From: Karstenula rhodostoma CBS 690.94
Lineage: Eukaryota; Ascomycota; Dothideomycetes; Pleosporales; Didymosphaeriaceae
Direction of reading: 5' to 3'
NCBI GenBank assembly: GCA_010093485.1
Contig: MU001515.1
Coordinates: 329,518 to 393,517, forward strand
Length of the DNA: 64,000 bases
How positions within the stretch are numbered: the stretch's first letter is position 1; every line of letters starts with the position of its first letter. A model generated the notes under the pieces. That model made no database searches. It had not been told where the DNA came from and saw nothing but the letters and a program-made list of their open reading frames with translations. This document shows, piece by piece, positions 12,456-27,195 of the stretch. The position numbers were made by a program, and so were the translations under genes.

Positions 12456-13220
12456 GTAGGGCCTGCATTTGCAGACCCGTTCTCATCGCTCATTACTGGC
12501 GCAATGCGATCACAATCTAGCCATGGCCGACTCTTGATCGTCACTCTACTACGATTGTGCGCGAGCAATCTTTGGCCTTCTCGCCAGAAATTACTCCTCC
12601 ACACCTGAATGGAAGGAAGGCCAACCATTCAAGGCCGAAGAAGTATACAGGTCACACATGCGTTTTATTTTTCTTCGCTCTCTGTGTTTTATTATTGGTT
12701 TTTGAATGCTTATCTTTTTCCAAGATTCGCAACATGCAAATACCTTTACAATTGTTCACTTCTTGACCAATTAAAAGTACGATGGTCGCCCCTTCTTTCT
12801 CTTTTCCTTCAAGAACTCATTGCGCGTTCACGAGCTTGGATCACTTCTTTTCCAAATGTGAAATACGTTGGCGAATGTTGGCCAGCTGGCGTTGTTAGTC
12901 TCAGGTCGCTCCTTTCTCACTGCACAATCGCACGCCAAGTCAGCTTTCCCGTATGGCAGCTTCAACTTGCTAAAAGGCGAAATGCTGATAACTTTATACT
13001 TCTAAAATAACCCCTAAACGCATTTCCATGGCAAGCATTGAGCTATTCTTTTGTTTCTCAATGGTGTTATCCTATTCATGGGCGACGACTTACTTAGCAC
13101 GCCGTCTCTGGCACCGATTGATTGCGATAAGTGCGCCTGTCAAGTTGTCTTGTAAAGTAGTAGTGATATCGTGCAAGACAATATCGTGCAAGATAAGATC
13201 GCTACCTCTCTACCAAATGT

Positions 13221-13286
13221 GATACTTCGCGAGCTTGGGCAAGCCGCGGCAAAACTCGATAAAGGAACTCGGTGGGGTGCCAACGC
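13221..13286 (+). repeat. dispersed repeat family C, copy 3
   Basis: GGCAAGCCGCGGCAAAACTC, then GGAACTCGGTGGGGTGCCAA. Matches 7344-7403 and 9241-9309. Confidence 0.65.
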
Positions 13287-13382
13287 TATCTCTCTACAAT
13301 ATTAAACTGTATTTATATGTTATTATAATGGTAGAGTGGTATACGATTGCTACGCTGCCGATGGGACCTCGTGGCTCACTAA

Positions 13383-13470
13383 CATGTGGGGATGCCGGAG
13401 TCGTGGAAGATAAGAGGGAGGCGCCCGCGAGGAGGAGGGAGTTTTAGGGCGATTAGTAGGGTGAGGCACG
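13383..13470 (+). repeat. dispersed repeat family A, near-complete copy
   Basis: Contains CATGTGGGGATGCCGGAGTC, then GTGGAAGATAAGAGGGAGGC, then GCCCGCGAGGAGGAGGGAG, ending GGTGAGGCACG. It lies 0.4 kb left of the Helitron nest, opposite in orientation to the copy abutting the right end (40214-40299). Confidence 0.75.
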
Positions 13471-13874
13471 CTAAAGAGTACAGAAGGATTCAATGAACTA
13501 AATAGCCTATCGCTGCACCGGTTTTACGCACTGTAACATTGCCTCAAGCAGCCGGAGTACTGCTTTGTCCAATACCTATATTGCCAAAGCCGGGAAACAA
13601 GAATGACTCGAACCAGGGACAGGTCCCGTTAATGCGACAACTATAATTGCGTTAGTTGGAAGGTCACCCTTCCAAGTTTGGTTGAAGGCAAGGTAACAAT
13701 CATCTCGCATGCTGCCACGCTCCCGACCCTTCGCACTGCAAATTCCTAGCGAGCGAGAGACTGCAGCGCCTCCTCAATTTATATACTACGTCTATAACTT
13801 ATCGCTCTATTCTATAGTAGTTAAGTAGTGTTAAGATAGTTAAGGTGACAATAATTCTAAAGCTATAGTTATAT
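13471..13874. other. left flank of the Helitron nest, RIP grading in
   Basis: No gene is seen. GC-balanced sequence changes to AT-rich, CpA-depleted sequence at about 13780, roughly 95 bp before the Helitron edge, so RIP spread a short way outside the element on this side. The last 12 bases (13863-13874) are the RIP-mutated distal part of the family-A repeat into which the outer Helitron inserted. Confidence 0.6.
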
Positions 13875-14199
13875 AAAATATATTACTAATCTATATAAAC
13901 TAAATTAGTATATTTATAATAAACCCTTATTACCTATAAAGATAAAAGAGGAAGTATATAGTAACTATATAAGAATTATAATATAAAAAAAAAAAGAATT
14001 TAAAAGAGTATAGTTAGTAGGGCTAAATAGGCTAGAACTATCTAACTATACTAAAAAGGTATTTTATCTAGTATTATACTACTATTAAAGTAGTACTAAA
14101 TTACCTACTAAACCCTAGAGAGTAGTATTTTTCTTAAAAACCTAATTAATAAAAATTTATTACTACTATAAACTTTATTCTTTATATATAAGTATTTTA

Positions 14200-15388
14200 A
14201 AGTATAATTAGGTAGCGTCTTTACTTTATAAATAATAGTTATTAGTTTTTATAATACTTTTTATAGCTATTTATAATTAAAGAGATACTATCTACCTATC
14301 TATAGTTAGGTCTTAAAGTAATTATAGTAGTTAATCTAATAATAAAACTAGTATACCCCTATTTCTTTCTTATCTACTTAAGCTACTATAACTATACTAA
14401 TACTACCTACTCTATATTTTATAACCTACCTTAGGTATATTACTTAATATAAATTAGTTAATACTACTATAATAGTTTTAAGTACCTCCTATATTTATAT
14501 AATACTTCCCTCTTTTAGTAACTTATCTATAAAGTCTTTATCTTTTCCTTTTTCTAAGGTATAGAGGGTTATCTTTATAAGCTTATAGGATAGCAATAGG
14601 AGCTTAAGACTCTATTACTAAGTAGCTTAGATTCTATTATTATATATCTAAGCCTATCCTAGTAAATATACTAAGATAGCTTTTTTTAATATTAAGATCT
14701 ACTACCTACTAGCTTATATAAGTATAAACTTATAGATAGTATTATACTATACTACCTCTAAGTTAGGTCTATAATTAGAGTACTTTACTTTATAGTAGGT
14801 ATTAGTAAAGTCCTAGATTTATAGTAGCTACTTTATAGTCTTACCTTTAAGCTTAGTAACTTTAGTAGGTATTTTAGTATCCTAATAGATAGCTAGGTAA
14901 GGTTTTATTATATTATCCTAGCGATCCTAATTAATAGTAATATAGAGTAATATTATAGGTATCCCTATACTTATTAGCTATCTATATTATCTAGGGAAAC
15001 GGCGTACCTTTATATAGTAAAGAGCTAGAATCTATAATTATATTATATATTATAATATTTAAGAAGATAGAAAGAAGAGGTATTATAGTATTACTATACT
15101 ATAATACCTAGCCTTAACCTTAATAGAAGAAAGTTATAACTATAGTTAATTAAGAAAATTAGAACCTACTAGCGATTAGCGCTCTATACGCCGAGCCTCT
15201 AATTACTAAACCCTATATAATAACTCTAGTTTAAATCCTACTCTAATCTTTATCTTTTTTTTATAACCTTTTTTTTAAAATATACTTATTTTTAAGTTAT
15301 TAGCTAGGGGAAGTACCTTTTTATTAATATTTTTATCTATACTTAATAACTCGATCTTTTTATTATTATTTCCCTCCTAAAAGTATAA
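14200..15388. mobile_element. 1173-bp hAT-like insertion with 8-bp target duplication
   Basis: The element spans 14208-15380 between two copies of AAGTATAA (14200-14207 and 15381-15388). The sister Helitron has the site once, uninterrupted, at 39020-39027. The ends begin TTAGGTAG and finish CTCCTAA, a short imperfect inverted repeat. An 8-bp duplication and short inverted repeats suggest a non-autonomous hAT element. RIP has erased any frame. The exact ends could shift by a few bases. Confidence 0.65.
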
Positions 15389-18300
15389 TTAGTAAATAAA
15401 GGTATTAGTTCTAATACCTAGTCTAATACTTATATATAAGCCTAGTACTAGGTAAACTAAAATAGTATATTTTAATAAAAACTAATTACCCTAGTAAGTT
15501 AGTAAATATACTAAATATTATATTTTATAATAGTAATATACTTAATATAGATATAGGCTAGTAGTATATCTAAATTTAATTAATAAATATAATAAAGCCT
15601 AATACTAGGACTAATACTTATACTTAAAGAAATAAATTAGAAAGGTCTTAAAGATTTTTTAAAGAGCTATAATAGTACTAGACTAGAAGTAAAAACTATA
15701 AACTAGGTCTTTATTAATAGTTTTAAAGAAAGTATAATAGGTAGAATAGAAGATATTATAATTAATAGCTATTTTTTTTATTAGATACTAGAATAGTAGC
15801 TTAGAGATAAGTAGATTAGTACTTTTCTAGAACTAATAAATTTTATAAAGAGCTATAGCTAGAGAATATTAGTCTAATACTAGCCTAATACTAATACTAT
15901 ACTTACTACTAAATTTATAGTAATAAGACTTTTTAATACTACTAGTAATTAGAGTAAATTACTAAACCTTAGTAAATAAACTAAAAGTAGTAATTTTATA
16001 AAAGGTTTTAGTAGCTATTAGATAATTAGATAGACTAGCTATAATATATAAGTATAGGGCTAATACTTAGAACTAATATTTAATTTATTTTAAATCTTAG
16101 CTTTACCCTTACCCTTACTACTAATAGGGTATAAAGGTTTAATTTTTCTATATAATATTATACTAGTAAACTTATAGAGATTATTTATAGATAGAATTAA
16201 TTAAAGAGGGTTAATAGTTTATAGTATTAAGGTAAAGAAGAGAAAGGGTAAAAAAGTAGAAACTATAGTACTTATATAGATTATATAATAGGCTTATTTA
16301 GTATATATATATAATATAAGTAAAAGTAAACTAGAAAAAAGTAAAAGTAAAAGGTAATAAATTAGAAAAAGAGTTTTATATTTATAAAAACTTAATCTAT
16401 TTAAGTTATTATAAGTATATATAGGGTATTAGATAATATTAGTCTATATAGTAAAAAAAGTAATAAAATATTTCTACTTTTAGGTAAGGTATATTTATTT
16501 TTATTTTAGTAAGTAAATTATAAAGGTACCTTAATATTTATAGTAAGAATAAAAAGTAAATATATTTTAATTTTATAAAAACTTAATATATTTAAGCTAT
16601 CTTAAGTATATATAGGGTATTAGGTAGTATTAGTCTATATAGTAAAAAAAGTAATAGAATATTCCTATTTTTAGATAAGATATATTTACCTTTACTTAAG
16701 TAAGTAAAGGTACCTTAGTATTTATAGTATAAGTACTTAATAAATAAGTATATAATAGTAGGGTTTAATTATATAAGGTCTACTTATAATATTTATTAAT
16801 AATTTTTTTTATTTACTTTTACTACCTTTCTTCTATACTCTATATTATAGGACTATATAGTTATTTATTCTATATTTAATACCTACCTATTACCTTATAT
16901 CTAATACTTATCTAATACCTCTACTATAGTAGACCTACTTAATATTAAGTAGTATAAAGATACTAAAGAGTACTCTTTAAATAAGAGTATAAAGAAAAAT
17001 ATAGCTACTTAAGTAAAAAAAACTAGTAAAGAGCTTACTATAGAGTATAATAAAATAATAAATAATATATATTACTTTAAGTTCTAAAAGAATACCTTCC
17101 TACTAGCTATATAGCTAATTATTAATTAGTTATTAATAAAAGACTAGCCTAATATACTAAAGTAGTTATATATCTAGTTAAATAATATATATAATATAAT
17201 ATAGTAAATTAAAAAAGTATTAGATAGTATTAGGTATTAATATATTTAATAGCTTTAATACTAGAACTACTTAATACTATAAGGTAGTAGCTTATACTAG
17301 CTAAGATATTAGTAAAATTAAGACTAAGTAATTTATAGAAAAGTAAGTTTAGTATTTTAATATTTTTAGTTTCCTTACTTTAACTCTAATAATACTAATA
17401 TCTATCTAACTATCTAATACCTTAACTAATACTAGAGTCTTATTATTAAAGACTTTAGACTAGTAATTACTTAACCTATCTACTATTTTTAAGAGAAATA
17501 AGAAAAAAAAAGTTAAAGTAGACTAAAAGGCCTTTAAGTAAGAAGTTCTTAATACTAAAATTAGTATTAAGAATATAGTTATACTTAATACCTAGATTAT
17601 TATAAAGGATAAGACTACTAAATATTTTAAAACTCTATACTAGAAATAAAACTATTTTTACTAGGGTCTTAAGACCTTTTTTAATAATCTATAGAATAAA
17701 AATCTCCTATTTATAAGTATATAAGTATTCTAAAACTAATACCTTATTAATACTTACTAGATATAGATTAAGTAAATACTAGCTAGGTTAAATATATAAG
17801 TTTAGAATCTAATTCTAGTAAAGAGGATATTAGCTTAAAAGAGTATAAAGGTAAATTTCTATTTAAATTATAATATTTTTAACTAATTTAATATAGTATT
17901 ATATACTATATAAAATAACTTTATTAGCTATATAATATCTCTCTATATATAAAACTTTAAGAATTACTTACCTACTATTTATAATTCTATAGTCTAAGTA
18001 AAAGAGGATACTTATTAGTCTATTCTATATAGTTTAATTTACTAGCTTTTTCTACTAATTTATAGTTTATATAATATACTAGAATATATATAAAGAGGGT
18101 ATTACTCTACTATTTCCTAGTCTATATAAGAAGTATATACTATATTCTATTTTATAAATAAAGTATTAGCTATAGTATTAGGTATTACTAATAAATTAGA
18201 GACTATATATTTAGAATAAGTAGATTTACTAGTAAAGAGGCTATTTATATTCTAGATATAGTATTTAGTAATAAGAAGAATCTATCTAATAATATAAATT

Positions 18301-19362
18301 AGATTATAAATATACTTTATAGTACTAAGAATAAAGATTAGGTAATAAATTAATAAAAAATATAGTATTAGGTATACTAAAAGATATTAGGCCTTATAAT
18401 AGCTAGAAAATAGTCCTTAAGTATAAAAGTAACTAATTTAATTTTTATTATTTATCCTTTTTTTTTATCTTTATATATTTCCTATCTTTAGACCTTAGAT
18501 ACTAGAAAGGAAAAGAAGTTTTAAATATAAAGTCTTTAATACTCTATATATATAATAGAGTAATATATAATAAACTAGTAATAAAGTCCTTCTTTCTAAA
18601 TATAAGTATTCTAGCTAAAGTAAAACTAAAACCTTAGAACTTATATACTATAATAGCCTATACTAAGTAGAGAGGAAACTAGACCTATATAATAACTACC
18701 TAGTTATAAAGGAATTTATAAAATATAGGGAAGATAGGTATAACTATTTTACCTACCTCTATAATATATAGACTAGACCCTATATACTAATTAAAGATAG
18801 TAAGAATAGCTAAAGGGGGTTTCTTTATATAGTCTATAATAGCTAAATATTATATAATATTATTAACCTTACTAATAGCTCTATTAATAAGACTATACTT
18901 AGTTTAAGTATTAGCTAGAAGTATAACCTTAGTACTAATAGAAAGGAAAAATTTACTCTCTAAATTACTAGCTTCTATTAATAGTATTATTATATATATA
19001 GAGTTATTATATTTAGTATAGTAGGCTAATACTAGCTAGTATTAGTTTTAAAAATAATTATAATTAATTATATTAACCTTATAGTACTTAGTATAGAGGT
19101 ATATAGAATTATAGAAATTATTTATTTTTAAATCTAAAAGAATAGCCCTATAATAAGTTTAGAATAGTAACTAGTCCTACTAAGTACTTTTATTAACTTA
19201 AAGTTATAAGAGGATATTTTAAAAATTAACCTTATTATCTCCTTATTAGTATTAAATAGTATTAAGAATAATAATCTTTAAGAATTACTAGTAGAATTAC
19301 TTTATATAGGTATTAATAGGTCCTTTACTTAGTAATAGATTATATAAAGGTCGCTAGGTAAT

Positions 19363-21316
19363 AGGTAATAACTAGTAAAAGTTTCTAGATATAATAATAT
19401 TTAGGCTAGTAAAAGAAAGATATATAAATTAAGAATAGATTTTATTAAATTAAATACTAATCTAAGCTAGTATATTAAGACTAACTATAGACTTCTTATT
19501 AATAATAAAATAGTATATAGAGGAGAAAGTAAACTATAACTACTATAGAGTAGTAGTAGATAGTAGTAATATAATTCCTCCTATATATATAATTAGAATC
19601 TAGAAAAGGCTATTAATTATTTAACTATTAATTAGGAATATAATAACTCTAGTAGGTATAGATTAGATAATAGAAGATAGTATACCTACTTCCTTAGCTA
19701 GTTAATTAAGGTAAGTTAAAATTATTTTAATAATATAGGTTTTACTAGTACTAGCTTTCCTATTAAGATTAATAAGAAGCTATAGTAGTACCCTCCTACT
19801 AAGAATTACTTTAAAATAGTTTATTACTATATTAAAGATAATTTTTTATTAAGTAGCTAAAGTATTAGGGTTAGTATTAGACTATTTTACTCTAGTAATA
19901 GGATACTCCTAGATTAACTACTTCTAGTAGGTTAAACTATTTAGATTCTAGTAGTTATTATATTCCTTAGTACCCTAGTCCTTAGTATAGTTAATAGGCT
20001 TAGACCTTAGTATATTTTAGTTAACTAATTTACTATTAATAGTAGGTCCTTAAACTACTAGCTTATCTAATTTAAATTAGTCTTAAATAAGTATTTTTTT
20101 AAGTTCTAAGTCCTTTATCTCTATCTAATTAAGATTATCTCTATAATAATTAATATACTTATAAGTATAATATATATAATAATAGTAATAGGCCTTAATA
20201 TTAGTTTTAAATAACTACCCCTAAAAATTATAAATATTATCTATATACTAGAAAGGATAATAAAATATAAGCTTAATATAATAAAAGTAGGTTAAATTTA
20301 ATATAAGAGAGTATTATAGATAATAGGATAGAATATATAGTTTAGCCCTAAGTTATCTAAAGGGGATTTTACTCTTATAATTAAAATATAAAAGGAAGTT
20401 AATATAGTAGAGACTATTAAATATAAATAGGTATTTCTTATATCTTTAGAGTATTAACTTTCTACTCTAGAATAGAATATTATTAGAATTAAGCTCTTTC
20501 TTATTTATCTATTAAACTTAATAAAAAAAGAATATAGTAGACTATATTTCTTTAAGTTAGTAATTAATACTTATTATAATCTATATAAACTATATAAGTA
20601 GAAGGCTAAATAGTATATATATAATTTCTTAGACTAAATAGTCTCTTTCCCTAATTATTTTATTTATAAGCTTAGATATAAATAAAGTAAGAGTATAATC
20701 TTTATTTAGGTAGGGAAGAATAAATACTATAAAGTTTATATAGAAAATAGTATATTTTTTAGCCTTTAAGGTATATATACTAATATACTAAGCTATACTA
20801 GTTATACTAGTATAGACTTAGATATTAATATTAGCCCTCTAGCCTAATACTAATATAGGATAAAAAGGGTTAAGTTATATATAATTATAAATAGGTTTAA
20901 AATATCTATATTACTTCCTAAGAAGAATAATAAAAGTAGGGTATAAATAAGTAGGCTAAGAAGTTCTAAACCTATAGGTTTCCTCTCCTATAGTAATATT
21001 CTTCTAAAAATAGTAACTAGAAATATATTAGTATATATAATACTAGGTAAGAATTAATAATAGTTTCTAGTTATTAAACTTTATTTCTATAAAAGAAAGT
21101 AATAATAGTATTATAGTATTAATTAGAATAATAATATTATTAGATTATATTAGTTTAGAATAGGTTATTAAAATAGTATTAGACTAGTATTAGGCTAGGT
21201 ATTTAATATTAGCCTCTATAGCTAAAGGGCCTAATTCTAGGTCTAGATCTAGAGTATTACTAATATAGTAGAGTCTATAATTATAAGTACTTCTATACCC
21301 CTACTATTTATAGTAA
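19363..21316 (-). pseudogene. Rep/helicase remnant of the outer Helitron
   Basis: Mirror image of the inner copy's coding region (position = 48871 minus inner position). The HUH tract is at 21264-21318, the Walker A at 19738-19761 and the GDFYQLPP motif at 19363-19386. All carry TAG/TAA stops from RIP. Intact versions encode the RepHel protein that nicks, unwinds and rejoins DNA in rolling-circle transposition. Confidence 0.75.
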
Positions 21317-24300
21317 TTCTAGAAGTCCTAGATATTAAAAAGAGGAATAAGAATATACTTTTTAAATATAGTAAATTAAATATAAAAATAGTAAGCTATA
21401 ATATAAAAATATTCTTTTAAAAAGTCCTAAGTAAGTCTTCTCTATATATTTAAGATTACTATCTACTACTCCTTAAATTATAGTATAAACTAGAGGAAAT
21501 TATACTAAAAGTTATTAGTAGTAGAGAAAGTAATAAATAAGGTAGAGCTTTTTAACTATTTAATCTAGAAAGTATTAGATAGGTATTAGGTAATTAAGGT
21601 TATAATAACTTATTATAGTATTAAGCTTCCTACCTTTTTATTACTAGTATAGCTATATTTCCTAGAGCTAGGTACCTATATAAATAATAGAGTTAATTAG
21701 CGATACTTCTTAATTAGGCCTTAAAAAGGTAGTTTAAATATCCTTAGCCTATAATAGAAAATTATTAATACCTTATCTAGCTATAAAACTAGCCTATATT
21801 ATAGATACCTTCTATATTATTATATTAAATAGAGTAAACTAAAATTAAGGATAATAAGTAAAATATTTATCTTTATAATAAAAAAGGTAATATATATAGG
21901 TAATAAAATTAATTTCTTATAAATAAGACTTATTATAATTATCTATATTAGTAGAGTATAGTAAAGGGAATATAAGACTTAGATAGTAAATACTTCTAGT
22001 AAATTTAGTAATTAGTATTAGGTAAATAGCTTTTATAGAAAGGTAAATATAGCTAGTATAAGAATAAATTTAGTCTTAAAGAGATTTAAACTTAGGGGTA
22101 ACTATATCTAAATTAAGTATAGTTAAAACTTCTAAAGGTTTATCCTTATTTTTATATATATTATCTTTAGTACTAGCCTCTTTATTACTATTATATATAC
22201 TCTTACCTCCTCTTTATATAGAAGTAGTACTAGGTAGTATACTACCTATATTTAAAGAATAAAACTACTAGCTAAAAGAGGTATTAAATATAATATTAAT
22301 TATTTAACTAGAATTAAAGTTTTTAGGACTAAAGTAAAGGACCTCTAATTACTACTTAATAAAACTATTAATAGAAAGGAATATAAAAGTTTTATAATTA
22401 ATAGTAATATTTTAATAGTTAGAATAATAAGTAATTAGAAATAGAAGTTACTACTATATAATAGAATAGTATATATAGTAGTCCTTCTTAAATTAGTAAT
22501 TAATTTAATCTAGGTTATCCCCCTTAGTCTAGACAGGCTTTAGGATAATAATCTTAACCTCTTAAGGAAATTATAGAAGTTAAAAAAAAGGTATTACTAT
22601 ATTAATAGTAAAGTTATAAATATAGCTATAATAATAGTATTAGGCCCCCCTATAAATATATATCTCTATAGTAATCTAGACCTAAGTAAATAGATATTCT
22701 TCTATATTAATAAGAGGTAGTAATAATAAAAGTAGAGGCTTTAGATTTATATTATTCCTACTCCTATATAATAGAATAAAATCTAGTCTATTATTTTTTA
22801 TCTAATTCTAGTAGTAGTTATTATACTCTCTCTAAATAATATAGAGGTTAAACTACTAGTAATTATAGATAGAGTAAGTACTTATTTAAATATTCTTAAG
22901 TTTCTAATAGAATACTAATATATAGTTTAATTCTTTAGATAGAAGTATAAGTTTCTATAAATAGTTTAGGTTTATAGAATCTAAAAGTTATTAAATAGAA
23001 GGATTTTATTAATATATTTAGTCTTTAGTAATTATAAAGTCCTCTATAAAGAGGTTCTTATTACTAAATTTATCCCTACTACTTTTATTACTATAATTAG
23101 GTATAGAATTATTAGAGGAGGTAAAGTCTAATATCTTATCTAATACTTATAGACTTAGAGATATAGGAGTAGGCTAGATAGGTATTTATACTATTATAAA
23201 TTAAATAGATTTTATATCTAAATTCTCTATATATAATAGTAAAGGAGTATATAGTATTAATTATATTATATTTAGCCTAGAAAAGGATATTAAAAAAGGG
23301 ATCTAATAGGCCTTATATAATAAATAATAGCTATCCTAAGATAACCTTTATAGGGTTAGTCTTATTAAGGTAAAGAGCTATAAAAGACTTAGTAAAAATA
23401 ATAGAGTATAAGGTATAGAATATAGTTAAATTATAGTATTAGTAGACCTACTAATAATATAGTATTTAGAAAAAGGTATAATAGGAGTTAGTAAAGAATA
23501 TTTTTATTTATAATATATATAGTATTTCTTTAGTTTTCTATTTATAAAGATATTAAGAACTAAATTAAATAGATAACTATATTTATAGTAGAGTAGTATA
23601 AGTCCCTAGTCTACTATTACTAATTAATAGAGAGATAGTATATAGCTAGAATAGATAATATAATATAAAAACACGTCTATAAAATAGGTATTAGTCTAGA
23701 TATTAGATAAGGATATATATAAAAAAAAAGAGGTAGAGTATAATTAATCTATTTTAAAAGTTTATTTTATACTAATTTAGAAATATAATCTATTATAGGA
23801 GGAAATACTTTTATTTACTATTATCTATATAATTTTAGAAAAAGGGGAGAATAATATTTTCTATAATAGACTTAAATTACTTAGCTTTATAAAGGTATTA
23901 CTTAGCCTATTTCTAAAGCTCTAGAACCTTATAAAAGAGAATATACTTCTAGTTAGAATTATTAGAATACTTTTTATACTACTAATACTATCCTATAATA
24001 ATTATTATTTATAATAAATAAAGTAAGGAAGTAAACTATTATAGTAGAGCTTCTATATAGCTAGCTAAATCTTAGGGCTATATATTACCTAATTAGAATA
24101 GAGGATTTTAGGCTTTCTATTAGCTAAAAAAAGGCGTTTTATATATTCTAATTAGTCCTTAAAATATAATATAATAATATTTCTCTAAATACTAATATAA
24201 TTAATATATTATCTATAACTACTCTAGCTATAGAATATTAAACTTAGCTATATATTTCTAAATATTTACCTAGTATATAATTCTTTTTTAGGTATTAGTC

Positions 24301-27195
24301 TAGCCTAATACTAACTAATACTTTAAAAACTTAAAACCTCCTTTTTAACTTAATTTAACTTTATCCCTTATCTATCTTTTTACTATAATACTATTATAAT
24401 ACTTAACTTTAATAATACTTTTAGTAGTTTTATACTATTTCCTTTATCTATTTTAATATCCTCTAAAATATTCTATACCTATAGAATACTATCTATATCC
24501 TTTATTTCTATAGTACTTCTTAATACTTTCTAATAAAGTAGAAGTCCTCCTAATACTAAAGCGCCTATTATATATAATATAGATATACTTATTTAGAATA
24601 ATATTATAGCTATAATAGATAGAATAAAGTATAGATATTCCTCCTTATTATTATTTTAACTAATATTAATAGGGATTTATAGGTACTATTACCCCCTAAA
24701 TTTATTTACCCTAAAGTTATAATACTATATCCTTTTATATTAAAAAGTATACTATTATCCTATATATCTTTACTAGCTAACCTACTATATTCTACTATAG
24801 ATACTATATAATACTCTCTTTATAATATCTTATTTCCTTATTAGTATACCTTTTTTAAGTACTATATAATTATTATAGGATAGTATTAGTAGTATAAAGA
24901 ATATTCTAATAATTCTAACTAGGAGTATATCCTTTTTTATAAGGTTCTAGAGCTCTAGGAATAGGCTAAGTAGTACCTTTATAAGACTAAGTAATTTAAG
25001 TCTATTATAGAAAATATTATTCTCCCCTTCTTTTAAAATTATATAGATAATAGTAAATAAAAATATTTCCTCCTATAATAGATTATATTTCTAAATTAGT
25101 ATAAAATAAACTTTTAAAATAAATTAATTATACCTTACCTCTTTTTTTTTATATATATCCTTACCTAATATCTAGACTAATACCTACTTTATAGATATAT
25201 TTTTATATTATACTACCTATTCTAGCTATATATTATCTCTTTATTAATTAGTAATAGTAGACTAAGAACCTATACTACTCTACTATAAATATAATTATTT
25301 ATTTAATCTAGTTCTTAATATCTTTATAAATAGAAAACTAAAGAAATACTATATATATTATAGATAAAAATATTCTCTATTAACTTCTATTATATCTCTT
25401 TCTAAATATTATATTATTAGTAGGCCTACTAATACTATAACTTAACTATATTCTATACCTTATATTCTATTATTTTTACTAAGTCTTTTATAACTCTTTA
25501 CCCTAATAAGACTAATCTTATAAAGGTTATTTTAGAATAGCTATTATTTATTATATAAGGCCTATTAGATCCCTCTTCTAATATCCTTTTCTAGGCTAAA
25601 TATAATATAATTAATACTATATACTCCTTTACTATTATATATAAAGGATTTAGATATAAGATTTATTTAATTTATAATAATATAAATACTTATCTAGCCT
25701 ACTTTTATATCTCTAGGTCTATAGGTATTAAATAAGGTATTAGACTTTACCTTCTCTAATAGTCCTGTACCTAATTATAGTAATAAAAGTAGTAGGGATA
25801 AATTTAGTAATAAAGATCTCTTTATAGAGGACTTTATAACTACTAAAAACTAAATATATTAGTAGAATCCTTCTATTTAATAACCTTTAGATTCTATAAA
25901 TCTAGACTATCTATAAGAACCTATACTTCTACCTAAAAAATTAAACTATATATTAATATTCTATTAGGAGCTTAAGAATATTTAGATAAGTATTTACTCT
26001 ATTTATAATTACTAGTAGTTTAACCTCTATATTATCTAGGGAAAATATAATAACTACTACTAGAATTAGATAAAAAATAATAGACTAGATTTTATTCTAT
26101 TATATAGGAGTAGGAATAATATAAATCTAAGGCCTCTACTTTTATTATTACTACCTTTTACTAATATAGAAGAATATCTATTTACTTAGATCTAGATTAC
26201 TATAAAGATATATACCTATAGGGGGGTCTAATATTATTATTATAGCTATATTTATAACTTTACTATTAATATAATAATACTTTTTTCTTAACTTCTATAA
26301 TTTCCTTAAGAGGTTAAAATTATTATCCTAAAGCCTACTTAGACTAAAGGGGATAATTTAGATTAGATTAATTACTAATTTAAAAAGGACTACTATATAT
26401 ACTATTCTATTATATAGTAGTAGCTTCTATTTCTAATTACTTATTATCCTAATTACTAAAATATTACTATTAACTATAAGACTTTTATATCTCTTTCTAT
26501 TAATAATTCTATTAAGTAGTAATTAGAGGTTCTTTACTTTAGTTCTAAAGACTTTAGTTCTAGTTAAATAACTAATACTATATTTAATACCTCTTTTAGC
26601 TAGTAGTTTTATCCTTTAAATATAGGTAGTATACTACCTAGTACTATTTTTATATAAGGAGGAGGTAAGAGTATATATAGTAGTAATAAAGAGACTAGTA
26701 CTAAGAATAATATATATAAGAATAAGGATAAGCTTTTAAAGATCTTAGCTATACCTAATTTAGGTATAGCTACCCCTAAGTTTAAATCTCTTTAGGACTA
26801 AATTTATTTTTATACTAGCTATATTTATCTCTTTATAGGAGCTATTTACCTAATACTAATTACTAAGTTTACTAGAAATATTTACTACCTAAGTCTTATA
26901 TTCCCTTTACTATACCCTACTAGTATAGGTAATTATAATAAGCCTTATTTATAAGAAATTAATTTTATTACCTATATATATTACCTTCTTTATTATAAAG
27001 ATAAATATTTTACTTACTATTCTTAATTTTAGTTTACTCTATTTAATATAATAATATAGAAGGTATCTATAATATAGGCTAGTTTTATAGCTAGATAAGA
27101 TATTAATAGTTTTCTATTATAGACTAAAGATATTTAGACTACCTTTTTAGGGCCTAATTAAAGAATATTATTAATTAACTCTATTATTTATATAG

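Larger units (their letters stand above)
6082..13220. other. gene-poor stretch with dispersed repeat relics
   Basis: No intact gene is visible. It contains copies of dispersed families A, B and C (entered separately) and a few short coding-like remnants. Base composition is near-balanced with ordinary CpA/TpG content, unlike the AT block that follows. Confidence 0.45.
13875..24005 (-). mobile_element. outer Helitron, 3' portion (minus strand)
   Basis: About 9 kb of this arm matches the reverse complement of 24866-39352 base for base apart from transitions, one 1173-bp insertion here and one Copia insertion there. Its 5' portion lies at 39353-40213. Without insertions the whole element is about 9.81 kb. 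The 3' end at 13875 has the terminal stem (ACTAATCTA/TAAATTAGT-type) and inward ATIR partner seen in the inner copy. Rep HUH codons map to 21277-21285 and helicase motifs to 19738-19761 and 19363-19386. It is heavily RIP-mutated and cannot encode protein. Confidence 0.85.

Noticed and set aside
13590..13680. GGTTCGAGTC box on the minus strand resembling a tRNA B box
   Set aside because: No acceptor, D or T stem pairs correctly, so neither a tRNA nor a SINE can be supported.
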